Assembly (NCBI GenBank): GCA_964472525.1
Contig: CAYYLL010000059.1
Location: 1 to 10,765 of the forward strand
Direction of reading: 5' to 3'
Source: SZUA-37 sp964472525
Lineage (GTDB): Bacteria; Pseudomonadota; Gammaproteobacteria; UBA6429; Thiohalophilaceae
DNA length: 10,765 nt
The first letter of the stretch is position 1. Every line of letters starts with the position of its first letter. A program made the position numbers and the translations under genes. Positions 1 to 5,462 of this stretch are shown here, one piece after another. The notes beneath the pieces are model-generated. The model was not told where the DNA came from and did no database searches. It saw only the letters and a program-made list of their open reading frames with translations.

Positions 1-264
1 ATTTAGTGTTACTTTTATTAAACAATGACGCTTTATTCTGAAGTTCATTGCCTTTTGTCTTTATAATACCTAAAATACATTAAGCACAAACAGTCAGATA
101 TCGAGTCCTAAGTTTTTAACTCCCACTAAATATAACGTTTAAGCAACGCCAATAATTACACCCTAAAGAATTAATTAATCCAAACATAATTGCGTATTTT
201 CGTCGCGCTATTCTTTAAAAAACTAATCAATTATATTAATCACCCAAAAAAAGACCCCTTTGTT
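1..264 (+). promoter_or_regulatory. AT-rich upstream region and leader of rho
   Basis: No convincing gene is visible in these 264 bases. A perfect TATAAT hexamer at 62-67 could be a -10 element, but the hexamer 17 bases upstream (39-44) is a poor -35. If it is used, the rho mRNA would have a leader of nearly 200 bases. Long rho leaders are known from E. coli, where Rho terminates its own transcript. The stretch 145-190 is rich in A and C and poor in G, as loose Rho-binding RNA often is; that link is inference. No clear Shine-Dalgarno sequence precedes the rho ATG. Confidence 0.35.
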
Positions 265-1527
265 ATGAATTTAACCGAATTAAAAAAAACCCCTGTTCCT
301 GAACTGATTAAAATTGCTGCCGAAAAAGGCGTTGAGGGTACGGCTCGTTCCCGCAAGCAAGACATTATCTTTTCCATTCTTAAAGCACATGCAAAAAAAG
401 GTGAAGATATCCACGGTGATGGTGTTCTGGAAATATTACAGGATGGTTTTGGTTTTTTACGTTCAGCCGAAAGTTCTTATTTAGCCGGTCCGGATGATAT
501 TTATGTGTCGCCAAGTCAAATTAGACGTTTTAGCTTACGCACCGGGGATACCGTTGCTGGGAAAATACGCCCACCTAAAGATGGCGAACGCTATTTTGCA
601 CTATTAAAGGTAAGTGAAATTAATTTCGATTCCCCTGAAAATAGTCGTCGAAAAGTGTTGTTTGAAAATTTAACGCCACTGCACCCGAATGAACGTTTAA
701 TTATGGAAATGGGCAATGGCAGTACCGAAGATATTACCGCACGGGTGATTGATTTAGCCGCCCCCATCGGTAAAGGCCAACGGGGTTTGATTGTTTCTCC
801 ACCAAAAGCCGGTAAAACAATGATGCTGCATGATATTGCGCATTCTATTTCTATCAATCATCCTGAATGCCACCTTATTGTCTTGTTAATTGATGAACGA
901 CCTGAAGAAGTAACAGAAATGTCCCGCTCGGTTAAAGGCGAAGTTGTTTCCAGTACGTTTGACGAACCTGCGAGTCGCCATGTACAAGTGGCTGAAATGG
1001 TAATAGAAAAGGCCAAACGCCTGGTGGAACATAAAAAAGACGTGGTGATTTTACTCGATTCTATTACCCGTTTAGCGCGTGCTTATAATACGGTTATTCC
1101 GTCTTCGGGTAAGGTGCTGACCGGTGGTGTGGACGCTAATGCGTTGCAACGCCCAAAACGTTTCTTTGGCGCGGCGCGTAATATTGAAGAAGGTGGCTCA
1201 CTCACCATTTTAGCCACGGCTCTGGTTGAAACTGGTTCGCGTATGGACGATGTGATTTACGAAGAATTTAAAGGCACGGGTAATATGGAAGTGCATCTGG
1301 ACCGTAAAATTGCCGAAAAGCGTATTTTCCCTGCGATTAATATTAATCGTTCCGGCACTCGCCGTGAAGAATTGCTAACTAAGCCGGATGAGCTGCAAAT
1401 GATGTGGATCTTGCGCAAAGTGGTACACGAAATGGACGAAGTGGCCGCAATGGAATTTATTTTTGATAAGCTCAAGGCCAATAAAACCAATGCCGAGTTC
1501 TTTGATTCAATGAAGCGAAAAAAATAA
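265..1527 (+). CDS. rho: Transcription termination factor Rho
   Basis: Hexameric RNA-dependent ATPase/helicase that ends transcription of untranslated RNA in the cytoplasm. The 420-residue product matches E. coli Rho (419) almost residue for residue. It has the N-terminal Rho domain with the RNP1 motif GFGFLR (61-66), Walker A SPPKAGKT (178-185, K184), catalytic E211 in LIDERPEE, Walker B VILLD (261-265), the Q-loop around K283-A291, the R-loop ETGSR (322-326) and the arginine finger R366. Position 326 is Arg where E. coli has Lys, a mild change. I chose the ATG at 265 because translation from it begins MNLTELK as in E. coli; an in-frame TTG at 190 would add 25 unconserved residues. No good Shine-Dalgarno site is seen. 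The gene stands alone, with 359 bases before the next ORF. Confidence 0.97.
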   Translation: MNLTELKKTPVPELIKIAAEKGVEGTARSRKQDIIFSILKAHAKKGEDIHGDGVLEILQDGFGFLRSAESSYLAGPDDIYVSPSQIRRFSLRTGDTVAGKIRPPKDGERYFALLKVSEINFDSPENSRRKVLFENLTPLHPNERLIMEMGNGSTEDITARVIDLAAPIGKGQRGLIVSPPKAGKTMMLHDIAHSISINHPECHLIVLLIDERPEEVTEMSRSVKGEVVSSTFDEPASRHVQVAEMVIEKAKRLVEHKKDVVILLDSITRLARAYNTVIPSSGKVLTGGVDANALQRPKRFFGAARNIEEGGSLTILATALVETGSRMDDVIYEEFKGTGNMEVHLDRKIAEKRIFPAININRSGTRREELLTKPDELQMMWILRKVVHEMDEVAAMEFIFDKLKANKTNAEFFDSMKRKK

Positions 1528-1617
1528 AAAGATTGTGAAATGTAACTGCAACGAGCACGGCGGAAGAAAATAAGTATCAGATTTAAACCTGTTTCGTCGT
1601 GTATTTGATTAAAGGCT

Positions 1618-1640
1618 AAGCTTTGTTCGAAAGCTTGTTT
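1618..1640 (+). terminator. Possible weak terminator after rho
   Basis: AAGCTTT (1618-1624) and AAAGCTT (1630-1636) form a 7-bp stem with the loop GTTCG, followed by only GTTT. The stem is AT-rich and the T-tract short, so intrinsic termination would be weak. It is the only hairpin of this kind within 150 bases of the rho stop. Confidence 0.25.
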
Positions 1641-1775
1641 AACTCCCAAATTCCTATTTCTGTGTTATTTAAAAATACAAGCAAAATAATATTATTTTTG
1701 TTTATTTTTAAAAATTCTTCTTAAACAATTATATACAGCTTATTTCTTATGTGAAAGATGAGAAAACAACGCTAA

Positions 1776-1792
1776 GCATTTTGACAAAATGC
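1776..1792 (+). promoter_or_regulatory. Palindrome carrying a consensus -35 hexamer upstream of the DUF3135 gene
   Basis: GCATTTT (1776-1782) and AAAATGC (1786-1792) are perfect inverted arms around GAC. The centre spells TTGACA (1781-1786), a perfect sigma-70 -35 hexamer. The best -10 match downstream, TATTCT at 1807-1812, is 20 bases away, which is too far for a strong promoter. It may be an operator over a promoter, or chance in AT-rich DNA. Confidence 0.3.
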
Positions 1793-1874
1793 CATTGCTC
1801 ACGCAGTATTCTTAATAAGTAAGCTTACGAATTATAGAGTTATTGGGGAAGCCGATTCGTTGGTAATGTTATTT

Positions 1875-1880
1875 AAGGTG
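1875..1880 (+). promoter_or_regulatory. Ribosome-binding site that fixes a TTG start
   Basis: AAGGTG lies six bases before the TTG at 1887 and 18 bases before the first ATG of the frame (1899). The spacing favours the TTG start for the DUF3135 protein. Confidence 0.6.
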
Positions 1881-1886
1881 TAAAAG

Positions 1887-2261
1887 TTGGTACCGAAAAT
1901 GATTGAGAGTCGAAAGCAAGAAAAATTGAATTTTGAAACATGGATGGAACTTTGGCGTGACAGCCCGGAGAATTTTGAGTCGGTTCGTGCCAAACGTATT
2001 GCAGACTATATTAATAGTGTGCCAGAAAAACACCGCGAGCGTCTACGCTGCTTGCAATGGCGTATTGATAAGGTGCGTGAACGGGCTGCAAATCCACTGG
2101 CGGCAACCATTGCGATATCTGAAATGATGTGGAAATCGTTTGATGAGCTAGGTTCGATGTACAAAGATCTGGCTGGCATGGTCGAGGGACGAGAACCTCG
2201 TCGTACGCGTCGAACAGCCACTGTTTTACCATTTAACCGTGCGGCTTTCGTTCGAAGCTAG
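1887..2261 (+). CDS. DUF3135 family protein
   Basis: Function unknown. The 124-residue sequence fits the DUF3135 family of small gammaproteobacterial proteins: an N-terminal FETWMELWRDSPENFE segment (16-31), then the conserved core RLRCLQWRID (52-61) and NPLAA (69-73), followed by an amphipathic stretch with paired Met and a Trp (80-82). No signal peptide or membrane segment is visible, so it is probably cytosolic. The last 25 residues are basic (REPRRTRRT at 102-110) and look unstructured. The start is the TTG at 1887, supported by a well-spaced AAGGTG; if the ATG at 1899 is used the product has 120 residues. It has 160 bases to rpmE and is probably a separate transcription unit. Confidence 0.8.
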   Translation: MVPKMIESRKQEKLNFETWMELWRDSPENFESVRAKRIADYINSVPEKHRERLRCLQWRIDKVRERAANPLAATIAISEMMWKSFDELGSMYKDLAGMVEGREPRRTRRTATVLPFNRAAFVRS

Positions 2262-2300
2262 TTAATCTCGCAGATTCGGAATTATTTTCCTTGATAGTGC

Positions 2301-2329
2301 TTGCTGTTAGAGGTGCTTTTACGTATTAT
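2301..2329 (+). promoter_or_regulatory. Candidate sigma-70 promoter for rpmE
   Basis: TTGCTG (2301-2306), a 17-base spacer and TATTAT (2324-2329) give a -35 with three consensus bases and a -10 with five of six. Transcription would start near 2336 and give a leader of about 85 bases before rpmE. No experimental support can be read from the sequence. Confidence 0.4.
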
Positions 2330-2421
2330 TGCCGACTGTTTTTAGTATGGTGCTGAACATTACGTAGCAACGTTTTATTGGGTTTCAGTGGCGATACGAC
2401 TTAAATTAATGAGGCAATAAA

Positions 2422-2634
2422 ATGAAAGCTGATATCCATCCCAAATATTCTGAAGTGACTGTTACCTGCAGTTGCGGTAACACATTTAAAACCGGTTCAA
2501 CGGTTGGTAAAGATGCGCTGAGCATTGAAGTTTGTTCGAGCTGCCATCCTTTTTACACCGGCAAACAAAAAATTGTTGATACAGCGGGTCGAGTTGATAA
2601 ATTCCGTCAAAAATACGGTATGTCATCAAAATAA
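2422..2634 (+). CDS. rpmE: 50S ribosomal protein L31, zinc-binding type
   Basis: Small large-subunit protein that contributes to the bridge between the ribosomal subunits. The 70-residue product starts MKADIHPKY as the family does. It keeps all four zinc-ligand cysteines, C16 and C18 (CSC) and C38 and C41 (CSSC), followed by HPFYTGKQ (42-49) and GRVDKF (56-61). The cysteines mark the C+ form of L31, not the zinc-free paralogue made under zinc starvation. GAGG at 2411-2414 sits seven bases before the ATG. A strong hairpin terminator follows 28 bases after the stop, inside the start of the next ORF. Confidence 0.97.
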   Translation: MKADIHPKYSEVTVTCSCGNTFKTGSTVGKDALSIEVCSSCHPFYTGKQKIVDTAGRVDKFRQKYGMSSK

Positions 2635-2639
2635 AGACG

Positions 2640-3443
2640 ATGCGGTTTTATTATCTGAAAAAGGTGTTCAATTTGAACGCCTTTTTTATTGCCTGCTATA
2701 TAGTGGCAGCTTTTATGCCAGAGGGGGTTGTTGCCGCTGAGTGTGGTGTTAAGCATTACGATCAGACCGCTAGTGTGGCAAGAGTGGTGGATGGCGATAC
2801 CGTTGTTTTAGCGGATAAACAAAGGGTTCGGCTGATAGGCATTAATGCACCCGAATTAGCGCATTATCCTAAAAAAGCAGAGGCTTATGGGGTGGCGGCA
2901 AAACGCTATCTCAACAGGCAGTTAAGAGCGAACAAAAAAGTCTATTTAAAGTTTGGCCGGCAGAAAAAAGATCATTACGGGCGGCTGTTAGCTCACCTGT
3001 TTTTAAGTGATGGGCGTAATCTTAACGGAATGTTGGTTAAACAGAGTTTAGCGAGTGCGGTTGTTGTGCCACCGAATGTGGCTTTAATTGTTTGTTATTT
3101 TAAGTTAGAGCGACAAGCCAGAAAAAAAGAAAAAAATATCTGGTCGGTTGCTTCGTTTAAAGTTGTTGATGCCGATAAAATAAAAGATACGGGTTTTGCT
3201 TTTATAAAAGGCAATGTCATGCGTATTGGCAAAAGCCGTGGTTCAATATGGTTACAGTTAGCACCTGCGTTCACCTTACGGATAAAGCGAAAAGACTTTA
3301 AGTATTTTAAGAATATTGATTTAAAAAATCTAAGGCTTAAAGATTTAAAAGATAAAACACTTTATGCGCGTGGTTGGGTCTACAAGTGGAAAAATGAGTT
3401 CTATTTACAAATACGCCACCCGAAAATGATAAGCAGGCTTTAA
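2640..3443 (+). CDS. Secreted thermonuclease-family (SNase-like) protein
   Basis: Predicted exported protein of 267 residues with a staphylococcal-nuclease fold. Residues 1-33 look like a signal peptide: basic start (K7, K8), hydrophobic core from about 14 to 25, and likely cleavage after GVVA or GVVAA. The SNase domain spans about 44-170, with DGDT (51-54), VRLIGINAPE (63-72), YGR (113-115) and a closing IWS (167-169). R64, E72 and R115 match the three catalytic residues of the S. aureus enzyme. N69 replaces the calcium-ligand Asp, so activity is plausible but unproven. Residues 184-262 form a second small beta-rich domain ending in RGWVYKWKNEFYLQIRHP, often seen in proteobacterial relatives. 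The ATG lies five bases after the rpmE stop with a weak ribosome site. A start at 2715 (M26) would put the terminator outside the gene but lose the signal peptide. Confidence 0.82.
   Translation: MRFYYLKKVFNLNAFFIACYIVAAFMPEGVVAAECGVKHYDQTASVARVVDGDTVVLADKQRVRLIGINAPELAHYPKKAEAYGVAAKRYLNRQLRANKKVYLKFGRQKKDHYGRLLAHLFLSDGRNLNGMLVKQSLASAVVVPPNVALIVCYFKLERQARKKEKNIWSVASFKVVDADKIKDTGFAFIKGNVMRIGKSRGSIWLQLAPAFTLRIKRKDFKYFKNIDLKNLRLKDLKDKTLYARGWVYKWKNEFYLQIRHPKMISRL
2663..2687 (+). terminator. Rho-independent terminator of rpmE, inside the next ORF
   Basis: GGTGTTCA (2663-2670) and TGAACGCC (2674-2681) pair as an 8-bp stem with one G-T pair and a 3-base loop, followed directly by six T (2682-2687) and then ATT. 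A run of A (2658-2662) precedes it. This is the best intrinsic terminator in the window. It overlaps codons 8 to 16 of the downstream nuclease-like ORF if that ORF starts at 2640. Confidence 0.75.
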
Positions 3444-3469
3444 TGTCGCTATTTTAAGTAACGTAAACC

Positions 3470-4228
3470 TTACCTTTTTCGTTCCAATATTTGCATATAG
3501 CGAAGAATTTTTTTACTCCGTTGCAAAAAGTGTTTAGTGCGTGTTTTAGGATTGTTCTTGACCGGACTAGGCAGAGTGGCCGCCAGTTCGGCAGCTTGGC
3601 GCTTTGATAATGTGTAGGCAGAAATACCATAGTAATAACGGGATGCAGCCTCCACACCAAAAATACCCTGACCAAATTGTGCAACATTCAAATAAATATC
3701 TAATATACGGGCTTTACTTAATTTCATTTCCATTCCTATCGTGAGTATCAGCTCATGCCATTTACGCAGTGGGTTGCGTGCTGAGCTTAAGAACATATTC
3801 TTGATAGTTTGTTGTGAAATGGTGCTGCCGCCGTATTTAAAATCCATATGTTCCACGTTGTATTCCATGGCTTCTTTTAAAGCATTTAAATCAAAACCGG
3901 TGTGTTGATAAAAACGTGCATCTTCAGCCACAACGACCGCCATACGCATCTTCTTGGGTATCCAGTTCATGGGCACGGGTTTCCAGCGCAGGTGTGGTAG
4001 ATGGGGATCTTTTTTTTGGCGGGCCTCATAAGCCTGAATAAATTTGGTTTTTTTAACGGGGCCGCGACCGTACTCAGACCAATTTGGCCAGATAATATTT
4101 ATATAAAAAATATCGAGTACTAAAACAAGAGTGAAAATCCGTAATAGGTAAATACTGTAGCGTACAAACTTAGTTCTGGATTTTAGCCGACGACGTCGCC
4201 GCCGGCGCTGAAGGAATCCGATTTTCAT
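3470..4228 (-). CDS. mtgA: Monofunctional peptidoglycan glycosyltransferase
   Basis: Membrane-anchored GT51 enzyme that polymerises lipid II into glycan strands. In the 252 residues a basic N-terminus with seven consecutive Arg (8-14) precedes one membrane segment (about 24-46), and the catalytic domain faces the periplasm. GT51 motifs are in order: EDARFYQHTGFD (102-113, catalytic E102), GGSTISQQ (133-140), RKWHE (155-159, second Glu E159) and ILDIYLN (175-181), then GVEAASRYYYG (191-201). The fourth motif has Asp177 where Glu is usual. There is no transpeptidase domain, which separates it from PBP1-type enzymes. The ATG at 4228 has only a weak AAAGA before it. It converges on the nuclease gene with 26 bases between the stops, and lies downstream of the LysR gene on the same strand, 133 bases away. 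Confidence 0.95.
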   Translation of the reverse strand: MKIGFLQRRRRRRRLKSRTKFVRYSIYLLRIFTLVLVLDIFYINIIWPNWSEYGRGPVKKTKFIQAYEARQKKDPHLPHLRWKPVPMNWIPKKMRMAVVVAEDARFYQHTGFDLNALKEAMEYNVEHMDFKYGGSTISQQTIKNMFLSSARNPLRKWHELILTIGMEMKLSKARILDIYLNVAQFGQGIFGVEAASRYYYGISAYTLSKRQAAELAATLPSPVKNNPKTRTKHFLQRSKKILRYMQILERKR

Positions 4229-4269
4229 TCTTTATACTTTAGCAAATTAAGCATAAAAAACATGTAGAG

Positions 4270-4299
4270 CTAATCACGCTATACCTAATCACGCTATAC
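4270..4299 (-). repeat. Perfect 15-bp tandem duplication upstream of mtgA
   Basis: CTAATCACGCTATAC occurs twice back to back (4270-4284 and 4285-4299) with no mismatch, 42 to 71 bases before the mtgA start. In mtgA orientation each unit reads GTATAGCGTGATTAG. It could be a doubled protein-binding site in the mtgA promoter region or a recent replication-slippage duplication. The gap from 4229 to 4361 holds no gene and no clear terminator for the LysR gene. Confidence 0.85.
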
Positions 4300-4361
4300 A
4301 AGGGTAAAGATAAAAAAGGTTGTTGTAGCTTGTTTTGCATACTGATTTTTACATATATGAT

Positions 4362-5240
4362 TTAATGGGCGAACTGGCCGGTAAACAAATCACTCTGTCG
4401 TCGAATAGCATCCGTTATAAAATTCATAAAAGTTTTAATACGTGTTGTATCACGAAGATCTTTATGTGTGAGTAACCATATGTCCCAAGCAGGGATCGGG
4501 TCACCGGGGGGCACACGTTGTAGGCCAGATTCAGTATCGCACAGAAAACAGGGCAAAATGGTAATGCCGAGCCCTGCTTTAATGGCAGTGAGTTGCGACA
4601 TGGGATCTGGAAACTGGTGTTGAATAGCAATATTTGGAAAAGGAGTGTTTTTTATCCATTGGTCATCGGTAGCACTGTCCCAGCCAATCCAGCAAAGTGA
4701 TTCGGGATCGGCCGTTTTGTTATAGTCAGTTAGGTACGTTGTAGAGCCGTAAATAGCTTTTGTGTACTTAAGGACCTTTCGTCCGACTAAATGTTCGGCA
4801 GGATTGTTGGTAATGCGGATAGCAACATCGGCTTCACGTTTGTTTAAATTAAATTCTTCGTATGAAATCAGTAGTTCAATTTCGATAGCAGGAAAACGTT
4901 TGGTAAAGGCGACAAGTTCCGGCGTTAAGATATTGCTGATAGGCGCAGGCATGGTGACTCGTATCTGGCCTCTTAATTCAGCATCGCGGCCGAGTACTTT
5001 TCTGTCTAGCGTGTTAACTTCTTCTTCAATTCGTTGTGCGCTGTCGAGCATGTCTTCTCCCGCCGGGGTGAGGGCATAGCCGGTTGGTAGTCGGTCAAAT
5101 AATCGTACATCGAGTTTTTGTTCAAAAGTATTAATACGGCGGGAGACCGTTGAGTGATTAACGCCGAGTTGTGCAGCTCCCCCGCGTATTGAGCTTTTAC
5201 GGGCGACCGCTAAGAAATATCGAATATCATCCCAATCCAT
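4362..5240 (-). CDS. LysR-type transcriptional regulator
   Basis: DNA-binding regulator of 292 residues from the chosen start. The N-terminal winged helix-turn-helix (about 3-62) has the family pattern DDIRYFLAVAR, AAQLGVNHSTVSRRI and LFDRLPTGYALTPAGE. A linker helix (about 65-85) and the two-lobed effector-binding domain follow, with GLGITILPCFL (about 223-233). The effector is unknown. I chose the ATG at 5240 because MDWDDIRYF is the usual beginning in this subgroup; an ATG at 5249 adds three residues and a TTG at 5270 ten, and none has a good ribosome site. It is divergent from the DUF1330 remnant and egtB, the classic layout for a LysR regulator and its target, so it may control them and itself. 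A role for mtgA downstream is less likely. Confidence 0.92.
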   Translation of the reverse strand: MDWDDIRYFLAVARKSSIRGGAAQLGVNHSTVSRRINTFEQKLDVRLFDRLPTGYALTPAGEDMLDSAQRIEEEVNTLDRKVLGRDAELRGQIRVTMPAPISNILTPELVAFTKRFPAIEIELLISYEEFNLNKREADVAIRITNNPAEHLVGRKVLKYTKAIYGSTTYLTDYNKTADPESLCWIGWDSATDDQWIKNTPFPNIAIQHQFPDPMSQLTAIKAGLGITILPCFLCDTESGLQRVPPGDPIPAWDIWLLTHKDLRDTTRIKTFMNFITDAIRRQSDLFTGQFAH

Positions 5241-5282
5241 GCGGTGCATTATTGCAACAGTAGAGTGCAAATATCAAGGGTT

Positions 5283-5302
5283 CCGTTCCATTAAGGCAAC
5301 GG
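5283..5302. promoter_or_regulatory. Possible LysR operator in the divergent intergenic region
   Basis: CCGTT (5283-5287) and AACGG (5298-5302) are 5-base inverted arms ten bases apart, and contain a T-N11-A pattern like many LysR binding sites. It lies between the regulator start and the divergent leader ORF, where an operator is expected. The arms are short, so chance is a real alternative. I see no strong sigma-70 promoter on either strand here. Confidence 0.3.
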
Positions 5303-5334
5303 TTAATCTTGTTCAAAAGCTGAAGTATCGTGAG

Positions 5335-5446
5335 TTTGAATAAATAATATGAGGAGAATAAAATGAGTGCATTTATGATTGTTCATGCAACCGTGACTGA
5401 TATGGATAAATTCAGGGATTATTCTGAAATAGTTAATTTGAATAAA
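5335..5446 (+). repeat. 10-base direct repeat flanking the DUF1330 remnant
   Basis: TTTGAATAAA occurs at 5335-5344 and again at 5437-5446, 102 bases apart. The first copy is before the ribosome site of the remnant, and the second is where its DUF1330-like sequence stops. Such a pair can mark a rearrangement, but a 10-base repeat in AT-rich DNA may be chance. Confidence 0.4.
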
Positions 5447-5458
5447 AAAGAACAGTAA
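5363..5458 (+). pseudogene. N-terminal remnant of a DUF1330 family gene, possible leader ORF of egtBD
   Basis: A 31-codon ORF starting MSAFMIVHATVTD and continuing MDKFRDYSEIV resembles the first strand and helix of DUF1330 proteins, which usually have about 95 residues. After residue 24 the likeness ends, six unrelated residues (LNKKEQ) follow, and then a TAA. The rest of the domain, including the glycine-rich GG segment expected next, is missing. It has the best ribosome-binding site of the area, GAGGAG at 5351-5356, six bases before the ATG. Its stop lies four bases before the egtB ATG, which has a poor site of its own, so ribosomes ending here could start egtB. It may be a plain remnant, a functional leader peptide, or both. 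It was recognised by eye and is too short for certainty. Confidence 0.6.
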
Positions 5459-5462
5459 TATT

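Larger units (their letters stand above)
1528..1886. other. AT-rich intergenic region between rho and the DUF3135 gene
   Basis: No gene is recognised in these 359 bases; the reverse-strand reading frame entering from rho is a shadow. From left to right it holds a 7-bp hairpin (1618-1636), a perfect 16-base AT-only palindrome (1683-1698) followed by T-rich sequence to about 1709, a palindrome containing TTGACA (1776-1792), the 10-base palindrome GTAAGCTTAC (1819-1828), and the ribosome-binding site of the next gene. An undetected small RNA cannot be excluded. Confidence 0.5.

Noticed and set aside
25..66. 13-codon ORF as a rho leader peptide
   Set aside because: It has no ribosome-binding site and no recognisable sequence, and its stop overlaps the TATAAT at 62-67.
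190..264. In-frame TTG at 190 as the start of rho
   Set aside because: The 25 extra residues do not match Rho proteins, and the ATG at 265 gives the conserved MNLTELK start.
1257..1649. Reverse-strand 130-residue reading frame
   Set aside because: It is mostly antisense to the conserved end of rho and has no recognisable domain or ribosome site.
3444..3480. Terminator between the nuclease gene and mtgA
   Set aside because: GTAA and TTAC (3463-3473) before a T-run form only a 4-bp stem, too weak to call.
4762..5079. 105-residue plus-strand ORF
   Set aside because: It is antisense to the LysR effector domain and its translation matches nothing I recognise.
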